Source of the DNA: Frigoribacterium sp. PhB160
GTDB lineage: Bacteria; Actinomycetota; Actinomycetes; Actinomycetales; Microbacteriaceae
Length of the DNA stretch: 64,000 nucleotides
Direction: 5' to 3'
Assembly: GCF_003751785.1 (NCBI RefSeq)
Contig: NZ_RKIE01000001.1
Coordinates: 471,557-535,556 of the forward strand
Shown here: one piece after another, positions 35,554 to 43,127 of the stretch
How positions within the stretch are numbered: the first letter of the stretch is position 1
How the letters are laid out: every line of letters starts with the position of its first letter
Notes under the pieces: model-generated
What the model saw: only the letters and a program-made list of their open reading frames with translations
Told to the model about the DNA's origin: nothing
Databases searched by the model: none
Translations under genes and position numbers: made by a program

Positions 35554-35994
35554 TCACGCCGCCGGGGCGGCCGACTCCCGTCGTTCCTCGACGAGGCGGG
35601 CCGTCACGCTGACGACGACCTCGGTCGGCGCGCCGTCGGGATCGCCCGGGCCGCCGCCCGGCCGGGCGACGGCGCGGTCCGCCACGTGCTCGCGCAGCGC
35701 CGCGGCCGCCCGGGCCAACGTCTCGGGCGTCGGCTGCGCGAGGTCGGTGGCGACGTGGGCCGCGACCGACAGCAGCCCCTCCGAGCGGTCGACGTCGACG
35801 AGCCCCGGCGCCTCGCGCAGGTCGAGCTCCGCGGCGACGACCTTCACGGCCGCCTCCACGACGGGGTGGGCGTCGAAGACGTCGACCACGCCCGGCACCC
35901 CGCGCAGCAGGCGGGTGAGCTCGCGCGACAAGGTCGCGTCGGTGGGCTGCTCGGGGGCCGTGCCCTCGGTCGCCCTGGTCTCCTGGTCGGTCAT
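35554..35994 (-). CDS. Asp23/Gls24-like small protein
   Basis: A protein of 146 aa starting MTDQETRATEGTAPEQPTDA. Its core (LTRLLRGVPGVVDVFDAHPV, EAAVKVVAAELDLRE and VVVSVTARLVEERRES) follows the strand-helix order of Asp23-type domains but with weak conservation, so the family call leans on its neighbours. The start codon overlaps the stop of the upstream Asp23 gene (ATGA), and it is the last gene of the sigma factor operon 37192-35554. Cytosolic, no membrane segment. Confidence 0.65.
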   Translation of the reverse strand: MTDQETRATEGTAPEQPTDATLSRELTRLLRGVPGVVDVFDAHPVVEAAVKVVAAELDLREAPGLVDVDRSEGLLSVAAHVATDLAQPTPETLARAAAALREHVADRAVARPGGGPGDPDGAPTEVVVSVTARLVEERRESAAPAA

Positions 35995-36647
35995 CGCGCG
36001 CCTCCCTCGAGGTCCGGGTCGACGTCGCTCGCCAGCCACACGTCGTCGACGGTGACGTCGACCGCGGTGACGGCGAGCCGGGTGTGGGTGGCCAGCGCGG
36101 CCACGACCTGCCCGCGCAGCCCGTCGGCCAGCCGCTGCAGGTCGAGCCCGTAGCGGGCCGCGATCGTCACGCGGACCACGACCGGCGCCCCGGGCACGTC
36201 GACGTCGCCGTCGAACGTGGTCGAGGTGAGGATCACGCCGTCGAGCGCGTCGCCGGCCCGGCGCACGAGGCCGCGGGCGGCCGCCTCGGTGACGCTGAGC
36301 ACGGTGCGGGGGTCGGGGTGGCCGACGGGGATGTCGCGTCCGCCCACGACCTCGCCGCGGATCGTCTCGAGCAGCCCCGCGATCCAGGCCTCGTCGCGGT
36401 CGGGCTCGCGCTCGGCCTCCTGCTCGAGGGAGGCGCGGGACAGGGGCGCGAGCCGCTCCAGCGCCTGCAGGGCGAGCCGGCAGTCGGCGGACCCCTCGAT
36501 CCGCGGGTCGCGGGGCGTCCGACCGCGCTCGAGGTAGTCGGCGAGGTCGTCGAGGGTGAACCCGTCGATCGTCTCGGCGGGGGCGGCGCCGGGCAGGTCG
36601 CCGGGGTCGCCGGGGGGCGGTGCGGAGTCGACGGGGGTCATCGCCAT
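35991..36647 (-). CDS. Asp23/Gls24 family envelope stress response protein
   Basis: A protein of 218 aa. The start is MAMTPVDS at 36647, with an in-frame ATG two codons on as an alternative. Residues 100-200 hold the Asp23 domain: RTVLSVTEAAARGLVRRAGD, GVILTSTTFDGDVDVPGAPV, VVRVTIAARYGLDLQRLADG then LRGQVVAALATHTRLAVTAV and VDVTVDDVWL. It overlaps both the sigma factor stop and the next gene's start, so all three are coupled. Asp23 proteins in firmicutes sit at the membrane on AmaP and answer cell-wall stress; the nearby plus-strand cluster encodes an AmaP-like anchor. Confidence 0.83.
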   Translation of the reverse strand: MAMTPVDSAPPPGDPGDLPGAAPAETIDGFTLDDLADYLERGRTPRDPRIEGSADCRLALQALERLAPLSRASLEQEAEREPDRDEAWIAGLLETIRGEVVGGRDIPVGHPDPRTVLSVTEAAARGLVRRAGDALDGVILTSTTFDGDVDVPGAPVVVRVTIAARYGLDLQRLADGLRGQVVAALATHTRLAVTAVDVTVDDVWLASDVDPDLEGGAR

Positions 36648-37192
36648 GCCTCCATCTCGGTCATCAGGAAGGATCGGGCGCGGGCGAGCTGCCCGCGCAC
36701 CGTCGAGAGGGGCAGGCCCAGGGCCTCGGAGATCTCGGCGTACGAGTACCCGGCGGTCTCGCGCAGCAGCCAGCACCGGCGCTGCTCGAGGGGGAGCTTG
36801 TCGAGGGCGGTCCACATCGCGTCGACCTGGAGGCGCGCCTCCACCACGCGGTCCGGCGCCTGCGACCGCGGGGCGGCGGGCTCGCGCTCGTCGACGTCGT
36901 CGTGGTCACGTCGCACCCGCAGCCGGTCGATGCTCCGGTTGCTCACGATGCGCATCAGCCAGGCGCGCAGGTGGGCGGGCTCCTCGAGGTCGCCGAGCCG
37001 ACGCCAGGCCGTGAGGAAGGCCTCCTGCACGACGTCGTCGGTCTCGAGGTCGGAGCCGAGGAGGCGCCCCGCGAACACGCGCATCAGCGGGCCGTGCCGT
37101 CGGGCCAGGACCTCGAAGGCGTGCACGTCGCCGTCGCGCGCCCGGACGGCGAGGGTGCCGTCGGTGGCGTCGAGCAACGGGTCGTCGTCGAT
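36638..37192 (-). CDS. RNA polymerase sigma-70 (ECF) factor, unusual start
   Basis: A sigma factor with region 2 (DVHAFEVLARRHGPLMRVFA, DVVQEAFLTAWRRLGDL, AWLMRIVSNRSIDRLRVRR) and region 4 (LDKLPLEQRRCWLLRETAGY, SYAEISEALGLPLSTVRGQL). No ATG or GTG lies at the right place in frame. GGAGG at 37198-37202 is five bases ahead of ATC at 37190-37192, which would start IDDDPLLDATDGTLAV; the nearest standard start is TTG at 37175-37177 without a ribosome site. So either ATC is used, or the start codon is mutated. It leads an operon with two Asp23 proteins, so it likely directs envelope-stress genes. There is no anti-sigma gene. Confidence 0.85.
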   Translation of the reverse strand: MDDDPLLDATDGTLAVRARDGDVHAFEVLARRHGPLMRVFAGRLLGSDLETDDVVQEAFLTAWRRLGDLEEPAHLRAWLMRIVSNRSIDRLRVRRDHDDVDEREPAAPRSQAPDRVVEARLQVDAMWTALDKLPLEQRRCWLLRETAGYSYAEISEALGLPLSTVRGQLARARSFLMTEMEAWR

Positions 37193-37404
37193 CTCGGCCT
37201 CCAGGGTCGCGCGGTGAGCGGACGGCGGTCCGCATGAGTCGTGACTACCACGCGGCGACGGGCCGGGGGCGGTCGCTGGCCGTTCCCGGCAGGACGCCGT
37301 CGCCCGGCCTCCGACGGATCCGTGACGAAACCGGCCCGAAGCTCGTCCTGCAGTCGGCGTGGTCGTCCCGACGGAGGACGAGCGCCGCGAGAGGACCGAG
37401 CACC

Positions 37405-38487
37405 ATGAGCACGTACCAGTCGTCCGGCGAGGAACCGACCGGGGTCGCGACCGCGGAGGCCGGGGACCGGCCGGGAGCCGGCGAGGCACCGACCACGGCC
37501 GAGCGCTTCCGGCTCTCCGGCACCGACCTCGACGAGGCGTGCGCCCGCTACCAGGAGATCTGGCGCGGCCGCGACTTCCGGGGCGAGCCGGTCGGGTCGG
37601 CGTTCTCCTACCGCTACGCCAGCGCGGGCGACGAGCGGATGACGCTCCGCACCTCGACGTTCTCGGGCCGGATCGGCGGGGAGGTGCCCTGGCTGGGGGA
37701 GTACGTCGTGAGCTGGTTCCGCGAGGGCTCGGGGGCCGTGCGGCACCGGAGGGGACGCCAGGCGAGCCGCGCCTCCGACCCGTTCACCCTGCCGCCCGAG
37801 CTGCCCTTCGACCTCGCGGTCGAGCCGCACGTGCTCAATCTCGTGCACGTCGCGCCGGGCTTCCTCGAGGACACGGCGACCGAGCTGCACGGCGGGCCCT
37901 CGCAGCTCGTCGTCTTCGACCACACGGCCGAGCCGCAGCCCGCCGCCGTCGAGACGTGGCGCCGGGCGGTCTCGGTCGCGACGCCGGCCGTCGTCGACCC
38001 GGAGGGGTCGCCGCTGCTCCGACTCGACGCCCAGCTGCTGCTGGCGCGGGCGATGCTGCAGCTCGTGCCGTGGCGGCCGATGGACGTGCCCCGCGCGGTC
38101 CGGGCCGAGCGGGGCGGCAAGCTCCGCGACGCCGTCGACTTCGTGCACGAGCACGCCCACGAGCCCATCACGCCGGCCGACGTGGCCCGCGCGGCCGGCA
38201 TGCACACCCGCACCCTCCAGCAGCTGCTGTCGTCGCGCCTCGGGACGTCGCCCGCCGCCTACGTGCGGCAGGTGCGGCTCGACCGCGTCGAGGCCGAGCT
38301 GGTGCGGAGCCGACCGGGCGAGGTGCGTGTCTCGGACGTCGCCACGCGGTGGGGCTTCGGCAACCTGGGGCGCTTCTCCGCGGCCTACGCGGCGCGGTTC
38401 GGGGAGCAGCCCCGGGAGACCCTGGCGAGGCAGCGGGGTACAGATGGCCGCAAAGTGAGCGGCGCCGGGACGAAAGCTGACAGCTGA
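37405..38487 (+). CDS. AraC family transcriptional regulator
   Basis: A regulator of 360 aa from ATG at 37405 (MSTYQSSGEEPTG), divergent from the sigma factor operon across about 210 bases. After a 35-residue disordered start, a beta-rich sensing domain (YVVSWFREGSGAVRHRRG) leads to two HTHs, ITPADVARAAGMHTRTLQQL and EVRVSDVATRWGFGNLGRFS, ending AARFGEQPRETLARQRG. It is a clear paralogue of the regulator at 13803, sharing the GMHTRTLQQL and WGFGNLGRFSA-YAAR-GEQPRETLAR strings. Its place between two Asp23 operons may be chance. A hairpin (38491-38518) follows. Confidence 0.88.
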   Translation: MSTYQSSGEEPTGVATAEAGDRPGAGEAPTTAERFRLSGTDLDEACARYQEIWRGRDFRGEPVGSAFSYRYASAGDERMTLRTSTFSGRIGGEVPWLGEYVVSWFREGSGAVRHRRGRQASRASDPFTLPPELPFDLAVEPHVLNLVHVAPGFLEDTATELHGGPSQLVVFDHTAEPQPAAVETWRRAVSVATPAVVDPEGSPLLRLDAQLLLARAMLQLVPWRPMDVPRAVRAERGGKLRDAVDFVHEHAHEPITPADVARAAGMHTRTLQQLLSSRLGTSPAAYVRQVRLDRVEAELVRSRPGEVRVSDVATRWGFGNLGRFSAAYAARFGEQPRETLARQRGTDGRKVSGAGTKADS

Positions 38488-38490
38488 CTG

Positions 38491-38518
38491 ATCGACCATG
38501 ACCTTCGGGGGGGTCGAT
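38491..38518 (+). terminator. Hairpin after AraC gene
   Basis: ATCGACC pairs with GGTCGAT around a 14-base loop ending in a G run, four bases after the AraC stop. It is followed by GCGTCTGAATGATG. A modest terminator separating AraC from the Asp23 operon. Confidence 0.45.
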
Positions 38519-38545
38519 GCGTCTGAATGATGAGTCCCACCAACC

Positions 38546-38570
38546 GGGAACTCGCACCACGGCCCCGTGG
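38546..38570 (+). promoter_or_regulatory. ECF-like promoter of the Asp23 operon
   Basis: CCGGGAACTCGC with -35-like GGGAAC at 38546-38551 and CGTGG at 38566-38570, 14 bases apart, about 30 bases before the Asp23 ATG. ECF promoters use GGAAC and CGT(C/T) in this arrangement. The same octamer CCGGGAAC occurs on the minus strand at 37282-37289, upstream of the sigma factor gene. This pairing suggests autocontrol, but the second site lacks a clear -10. Confidence 0.35.
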
Positions 38571-38599
38571 CGCACCACTCGCACTCAAGGAGACACACC

Positions 38600-39034
38600 A
38601 TGACCAACGTCGCCCCCACCTCGACGAACGCCGCCGCCAAGCACACCAGCGACGCGGCCGGCAAGAACACCATCGCCGAGGGCGTCGTCTCGAAGGTCGC
38701 CGGCATCGCGGCCCGTGAGGTCCCCGGCGTCCACGACCTCGGCAACGGCGCCGCCCGTGCCATCGGCGCGATCCGCAACGCCATCAACCAGCAGGACCGC
38801 GGCCAGGGCGTCTCGGTCGAGGTCGGCGAGAAGCAGGTCGCGGCCGACATCGTCATCGTCGCCGAGTACCCCGTCGAGCTGCAGAAGGTCGCCGACGACG
38901 TCCGTCGCTCGGTCACCGACGCCATCTCGCAGGTCGTCGGCATGGAGGTCACCGAGGTCAACGTGACCGTCTCCGACGTGTTCATCCCCTCGGACGACGC
39001 CGACGACGACGCTGACGACAGCCGCGTCCAGTGA
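38600..39034 (+). CDS. Asp23/Gls24 family envelope stress response protein
   Basis: A protein of 144 aa from ATG at 38600, AAGGAG ahead. It is the most canonical Asp23 domain in the window: KNTIAEGVVSKVAGIAAREV, PGVHDLGNGAARAIGAIRNA, GVSVEVGEKQVAADIVIVAE, YPVELQKVADDVRRSVTDAI and VTEVNVTVSDVFIP, with an Asp-rich tail. It leads a five-gene operon (38600-40755) in which every junction overlaps by four bases. The protein is soluble and probably recruited to the membrane by the AmaP-like member at 40150. Confidence 0.92.
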   Translation: MTNVAPTSTNAAAKHTSDAAGKNTIAEGVVSKVAGIAAREVPGVHDLGNGAARAIGAIRNAINQQDRGQGVSVEVGEKQVAADIVIVAEYPVELQKVADDVRRSVTDAISQVVGMEVTEVNVTVSDVFIPSDDADDDADDSRVQ

Positions 39035-39219
39035 CCACGACCACGACAGGCATGGCCGTCGGGGCGGTCCTCGCCCTCACGGCCCTCGCGTTCGGCTTCT
39101 GGGCCATGATCCTGGTGGCCCTGGCCATCGCGATCGGCTTCGGCGTCGGCCGCGTGCTCGAGGGCAAGCTCGACGTGCGCGGCGTCGCCGACGCTCTCCG
39201 CGGGCGGCGGTCGTCGTGA
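39031..39219 (+). CDS. DUF2273-type small membrane protein
   Basis: A 62-aa protein starting at GTG 39031, overlapping the Asp23 stop (GTGA). A short Thr-rich start is followed by two close hydrophobic helices (GAVLALTALAFGFWAMILVA, LAIAIGFGVGRVLEGKLD) and a basic tail. The pattern matches DUF2273, which in firmicutes and actinobacteria sits beside Asp23 and AmaP genes. Function unknown; probably part of the membrane platform for Asp23 proteins. Confidence 0.85.
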   Translation: MTTTTTGMAVGAVLALTALAFGFWAMILVALAIAIGFGVGRVLEGKLDVRGVADALRGRRSS

Positions 39220-39575
39220 CCGCGGCGGTGATGGCCGACCGGGCCCTCCACGGCCGCAACAAGATCACGTCGCGCGCGGTGCGTCGGGTCGTGTCGGCCG
39301 TCACCGCGGACGCGCTCGACGTCGATGCGTCCGACGTGTCGGTCGAGCTGGCCGACCACGACGGAGCACTGACCGTCGTCGCCCGCACCCCCATCCGCGT
39401 CGCCCCCCTGGGCGACGGCGGGCGGGAGCGCGGCACCCTCCTGGAGCGCCTCACGGCGGCCCAGACCACCATCCGGCAGCGGGTCCTCCAGCTGACCGGC
39501 TCCACCGTCGAGCGCGTCGACCTCCGCGTCACCGCAGCCGACATGCGCGAGAAGAAGAAGAAGAGGGTCCAGTGA
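39216..39575 (+). CDS. Asp23-like hypothetical protein
   Basis: A 119-aa soluble protein that overlaps DUF2273 by four bases. Residues 15-110 alternate helix and strand as in Asp23 domains (NKITSRAVRRVVSAVTADAL, VSVELADHDGALTVVARTPI, QTTIRQRVLQLTGSTVERVD, LRVTAADMRE), then a Lys run (KKKKRVQ). Conservation is weak, so I call it a divergent Asp23-like member on context. It ends overlapping the DUF6286 gene. Confidence 0.72.
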   Translation: MTAAVMADRALHGRNKITSRAVRRVVSAVTADALDVDASDVSVELADHDGALTVVARTPIRVAPLGDGGRERGTLLERLTAAQTTIRQRVLQLTGSTVERVDLRVTAADMREKKKKRVQ

Positions 39576-40153
39576 GCACCTCGTCGCTGTACAAGCGCAT
39601 CCTCCGACGCGAGACGCACTCGTCCCGCTCGGGGATCGCGATCACGCTCGCCGTGCTGCTGATCCTCGTGTTCGCGTGGATCGGCACCGAGTCGGTCATC
39701 GCGGCCGTCGGCGGACAGGCCCTCCTGGTCGCCCCGGTCGACGCCGCCTCGGCGACGCTCGACGCCGCCTCCGCGCCCGTCGGCGTCCTCACGGCCGTCG
39801 GCGTCGTCGTCGCGATCATCGGCGTCGTGCTGATCGTCGTCGCCCTCGCACCGGGTCGTCGCGGTCGTCGTGCCGGCCCCGCGGGAGACCGCGCCGCCGC
39901 CGTCGTCGACGACCGGGTCATCGCCCGCTCGCTCGCCCGCACCGCCAGCTACGCCGGCGACGTCGACCCCGACCAGGTGAGCGTCAGCGTCGGCAAGCGC
40001 CAGGCGCTCGTCGAGGTGACCCGCACGTCGGGCCGCTCGGCCGACCTCCGCAGCATCGAGGAGGCCGTCCGCGACGAGCTCGACGGCTACGACTACCGAC
40101 CCGCCCTGCGCCCCCGCGTGGTGCTGTCGAAGAAGGGGACGGTGGGCGCATGA
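39572..40153 (+). CDS. DUF6286 domain membrane protein
   Basis: A 193-aa protein with two helices, about 22-40 (SGIAITLAVLLILVFAWIGT) and 72-92 (VLTAVGVVVAIIGVVLIVVA), then a C-terminal Asp23-like cytosolic domain (DDRVIARSLARTASYAGDVD, VSVSVGKRQALVEVTRTSGR, LRPRVVLSKKG). This two-TM plus domain layout is DUF6286, found only in actinobacterial Asp23 operons. It overlaps its neighbours on both sides by four bases. Confidence 0.82.
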   Translation: MSTSSLYKRILRRETHSSRSGIAITLAVLLILVFAWIGTESVIAAVGGQALLVAPVDAASATLDAASAPVGVLTAVGVVVAIIGVVLIVVALAPGRRGRRAGPAGDRAAAVVDDRVIARSLARTASYAGDVDPDQVSVSVGKRQALVEVTRTSGRSADLRSIEEAVRDELDGYDYRPALRPRVVLSKKGTVGA

Positions 40154-40755
40154 ACGCCACCAACCGTGCACTGAACCGCCTGCTCGTGCTCGTCGTCGGC
40201 CTGGTCCTCCTGGCCGCCGGCGGAGCCGTCGCCGTCGGGGCGCTCCTGCCCGACGTGCAGCAGACCGTCTCAGGTGCCGCCTCGGACGCCTCCGGGCCGA
40301 CCTCCGACGCCCTGTCGGGCGACCAGCCCTGGATCCTCTGGGTCGTCGCCGTGGCCTGCCTCGTGCTCATCGCGCTCCTCGTGTGGTTCGCGCTCCGCCA
40401 GGGCGGGGGCCGCACCGGCACCCTGCTCGAGCTGAGCGAGGGCAAGGGCGCCGGGTCGCCCACCGGCGGCCACCTGGTCGTCGACGCGAAGGTCGCCGAG
40501 CAGATGCTCGAGGAGGCGCTGAGCGACACCGCAGGCATCGTCTCGGTCGACGTCACCGCCTTCCGCGTCAAGCGTCAGACGGTCCTCCGCGTGACGGCGA
40601 ACGCCCGCAAGGGAGCCTCGCCGCTCGACGTCCGCGAGGCCGTCGACCGCGCGATCGAGGCGTGGGACGCGCTGCTCGGCACGGAGACCCCGGTCGTCGT
40701 GCAGATCAACGGCGGGCTGCGCACGCAGCTCTCCGGCGCGACCCGCCTCGACTGA
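40150..40755 (+). CDS. amaP: AmaP-like alkaline shock membrane anchor protein
   Basis: A 201-aa protein from ATG at 40150. Two helices (NRLLVLVVGLVLLAAGGAVA near 10-30 and ILWVVAVACLVLIALLVWFA near 62-82) flank a short outside loop. The cytosolic C-terminal domain (GTLLELSEGKGAGSPTGGHL, VVDAKVAEQMLEEALSDTAG, VSVDVTAFRVKRQTVLRVTA) matches AmaP, the membrane anchor for Asp23 in Staphylococcus aureus. As the last gene of the coupled operon, it most likely tethers the Asp23 proteins encoded alongside. A strong hairpin follows. Confidence 0.8.
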   Translation: MNATNRALNRLLVLVVGLVLLAAGGAVAVGALLPDVQQTVSGAASDASGPTSDALSGDQPWILWVVAVACLVLIALLVWFALRQGGGRTGTLLELSEGKGAGSPTGGHLVVDAKVAEQMLEEALSDTAGIVSVDVTAFRVKRQTVLRVTANARKGASPLDVREAVDRAIEAWDALLGTETPVVVQINGGLRTQLSGATRLD

Positions 40756-40811
40756 CGCAGCCCTGCCCGGGCGAGGACGTCGAGGACGCCTCCCCGCCCT
40801 GATCCACCCCG

Positions 40812-40849
40812 CGACGGCCCTCGACCTCTGCCGAGGACGAGGGCCGTCG
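40812..40849 (+). terminator. Terminator after the Asp23 operon
   Basis: A perfect 12-bp stem, CGACGGCCCTCG with CGAGGGCCGTCG, around a 14-base loop, followed by TCGTGTCC. It separates the 38600-40755 operon from the next Asp23 gene. Confidence 0.75.
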
Positions 40850-40952
40850 TCGTGTCCGCCGGCCGCCATCCGGCCGCGGCCCCCGACGACCCGCCGGCCT
40901 CTCGGCACCCGCACACCAGACAGACCCCGATCGCCCGAGGAAGGGCTCGAGA

Positions 40953-41948
40953 ATGACCTCCAACGCCACGCACCACGTCACTCCCATCGACCTGGGGGCC
41001 GTCGGCCAGCCCGACGCCTCGTCGCCCGAGGCCGCCCTCGAGCGGGCCATCGCCGTCACCGTGCTCGGCACGACCGGCGTCCACGCGCTCGGCACCCCCG
41101 TCGCCCGGGCCGTCGGCGCCCTCCGCTCGCGCCTCGGCGCCGGCGGGGTGACCGGCGTCACCATCACGCGGACGACCGGAGGCGTCGTGGTCGACGTCGC
41201 GCTCGTCGCGGAGTACCCGACGAACGTCACCGAGCTCGCCGAGACGGTCCGCACGCAGGTCGGCCACGCGGTCGCCCAGCTCGACGCCGACGGGGTCACC
41301 GTCGACGTCATGGTCACCGACGTGCACGGGCCGTTCGACGAGGCCGACGAGCTGAAGGAGGCGCAGGAGAAGGAAGAGAAGGAGCGGGCGAAGGAGGAGA
41401 AGCGCCGCGAGAAGGAGGAGAAGCGGGCCGCCGCGGAGCGCGAGGCCGCCGAGCGCGACGCTGCCGAGCGCGACGCCGCCGCCGCGACTGCTGACTCCGC
41501 TTCCAGTTCCGGTTCCGGCGACGACGGCCAAGACCTCGGCGACCGCGCCCGTGGCCTCGCCGACTCGGCCGCGAACGCCATCGCCGACGCCATCGACGGC
41601 ACCGCCGACGCCGTGGACGGCGCCGTCGACCGAGCCCGCGACGCCCGTGACCGCGCGGACGACGACCGTCCGGCCGTCGGCCACGACGACGCCGCGGACG
41701 CCGAGCGCACCGAGGACGCCCGTCCGGCCGCCGCCGCACAGGCGGACGGTCCCGTGGACGAGCGCGACGACGCCGCCGAGGTGGCCGCGCACGCCGCCGA
41801 CGCCGCAGCCTCCGCCGCCGAGGCCGCGGCCCGTGCGGCCGAGGCCGCCGCGGAGGCCGCCGACGCCGCCCGCGACCCGGAGCCGGAGCACGAGGGCGAC
41901 CGCCCCGTCGAGGCGACCGGGCCGGTCGACCCGACCCGCGCCTCCTAG
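40953..41948 (+). CDS. Asp23/Gls24 protein with long charged coiled-coil tail
   Basis: A protein of 331 aa. Residues 20-125 form an Asp23 domain (ALERAIAVTVLGTTGVHALG, GVTITRTTGGVVVDVALVAE, YPTNVTELAETVRTQVGHAV, GVTVDVMVTDVHGPF). Residues 130-175 are a Lys/Glu helix of repeated KEEKERAKEEKRREKEEKR type, probably a single long helix or coiled coil. The last 150 residues are an acidic Ala/Asp-rich low-complexity region. The tail is unusual for the family and suggests a scaffold or spacer. A membrane protein gene follows 24 bases later. Confidence 0.85.
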   Translation: MTSNATHHVTPIDLGAVGQPDASSPEAALERAIAVTVLGTTGVHALGTPVARAVGALRSRLGAGGVTGVTITRTTGGVVVDVALVAEYPTNVTELAETVRTQVGHAVAQLDADGVTVDVMVTDVHGPFDEADELKEAQEKEEKERAKEEKRREKEEKRAAAEREAAERDAAERDAAAATADSASSSGSGDDGQDLGDRARGLADSAANAIADAIDGTADAVDGAVDRARDARDRADDDRPAVGHDDAADAERTEDARPAAAAQADGPVDERDDAAEVAAHAADAAASAAEAAARAAEAAAEAADAARDPEPEHEGDRPVEATGPVDPTRAS

Positions 41949-41972
41949 GCCCGGACGAGACGGAGGACGACG

Positions 41973-42386
41973 ATGTTCGGACGTGGACGAGCGACGAGCT
42001 CCCGCCGGCCCCGCGCCCGCGCGGTGTGGTGGGCCCTCGGCACCGGCGTGGTGCTGTGCCTCGTGATCGTGGGCGGGGTGTTCCTGCCGATCCTCGGACT
42101 GATCGGGGCGGCCGACGCCGGCACGGCCGGGGCGCTCGACGTGCCGGTCGGCTCGATCGCCGGGGCCGCCGTGATCGGGTTCCTGCTCGCGCTGGCCTTC
42201 CTGGCGCTGATCCTCGTCACGCGGAACGGCGCGCTGGCCTGGATCCTCGCCGTCGCGGCGATCGTGTCGACGCTGCTCGTGTCGGTGTGGCCGCTGCCGG
42301 CCGTCGCCTTCGCGGGCGTCGACCAGGTGCAGGACGTCATCCCGTTCATCCAGGACCTGATCAGCAAGTACTGGCCCGGGTCGTAG
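41973..42386 (+). CDS. Hypothetical three-helix membrane protein
   Basis: A 137-aa protein from ATG at 41973, GGAGGACGACG ahead. A basic start (RGRATSSRRPRARA) is followed by three hydrophobic helices, roughly 20-45, 60-82 and 88-105, and a C-terminal amphipathic stretch (VDQVQDVIPFIQDLISKYW). I do not recognise a family. It follows the coiled-coil Asp23 gene on the same strand and probably shares its transcript, so it may be another membrane partner. Confidence 0.75.
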   Translation: MFGRGRATSSRRPRARAVWWALGTGVVLCLVIVGGVFLPILGLIGAADAGTAGALDVPVGSIAGAAVIGFLLALAFLALILVTRNGALAWILAVAAIVSTLLVSVWPLPAVAFAGVDQVQDVIPFIQDLISKYWPGS

Positions 42387-42408
42387 CCCGCCGGAGGCGC
42401 GGGCCGGC

Positions 42409-43071
42409 TCAGGCCACCCGCCTCCCGTCGACGAGGTGAACCACGTCCACCCCCGCACCGCGCAGGGTGGCGTCGTGCGTCGCCTCGACCACGGTCGCGC
42501 CGCGGGCGAGCTCCGCCGACACCGCCGCGCGGATCAGCGCCGTCGCCGCCGCGTCGACCCCCGCCGTCGGCTCGTCGAGCAGCAGCAGCTCGGCGCGCCG
42601 GGCGAGGCCCTGCGCGACGAGCACCCGCTGGCGCTGACCGCCGGACAGGTCGGCGAGCGGCCGGCGGGCCAGGTGCCCGACGTCGAGCGCCTCGAGGCTC
42701 TCGGCGACGACGACCCGGTCGGCCCGTCGCAGCGGCCGCCACGCGCCGCGCTCGGCCCAGCGCCCCATCTCGACCGTCTCCCGCACCGTGATCGGCAGCC
42801 GGTCGGTCACCGCCGAGCGTTGCACGACGATCGCCGTCGCGGTGCGCCCCCGGGGCCGCGTGACCGACCCGGTCACGTCGTCGTGGGTGCCGGCGAGCAC
42901 GCTGAGCAGCGTCGACTTGCCCGACCCGTTGGGGCCGACGAGCACGGTCAGCCGAGCTGACCGCACCTCGAGCGACACGCCCGAGAGGGCCTCGGTGCCG
43001 TCGTGGCGTGCGGTGACGTCGTCGAGCCGCGCCGCCGCGGCGGGCCGGGGGAGGGTCGGGTCCTGGTCCAT
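42409..43071 (-). CDS. aztA: Zinc ABC transporter ATP-binding protein AztA
   Basis: An ATPase of 220 aa. Walker A is VGPNGSGKSTLL, the signature LSGGQRQRVLVAQGLARRAE, Walker B LLLLDEPTAGVD and the switch His in EATHDATL. It is divergent from the permease gene at 43128, with 56 bases between them that hold a Zur-like box, and the rest of the locus encodes the binding protein and AztD chaperones. The locus therefore matches AztABCD high-affinity zinc uptake. ATPase and permease on opposite strands is the arrangement reported for azt loci. Confidence 0.88.
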   Translation of the reverse strand: MDQDPTLPRPAAAARLDDVTARHDGTEALSGVSLEVRSARLTVLVGPNGSGKSTLLSVLAGTHDDVTGSVTRPRGRTATAIVVQRSAVTDRLPITVRETVEMGRWAERGAWRPLRRADRVVVAESLEALDVGHLARRPLADLSGGQRQRVLVAQGLARRAELLLLDEPTAGVDAAATALIRAAVSAELARGATVVEATHDATLRGAGVDVVHLVDGRRVA

Positions 43072-43085
43072 GTCTCCACCCTATC

Positions 43086-43110
43086 GAGAACGCTAACGAT
43101 ATTCGTTCTC
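43086..43110. promoter_or_regulatory. Zur-like operator in the aztA/aztB divergent region
   Basis: GAGAACG at 43086-43092 and CGTTCTC at 43104-43110 are exact inverted repeats around CTAACGATATT. Read on the minus strand the site gives TGAGAACGAATATCGTTAGC, close to the T-G-A-x-A-A-x-G-A-x-x-x-T-C-x-T pattern of Zur boxes. It lies between the two start codons in an AT-rich patch, so one Zur dimer pair could repress both directions under zinc sufficiency. Confidence 0.72.
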
Positions 43111-43127
43111 ATGTAGGGTCGACGCTC

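Noticed and set aside
36906..37235. ATG-initiated 109-codon frame over the sigma factor start
   Set aside because: Arg-rich shadow frame without motifs; the sigma region 2 motifs lie in the other frame.
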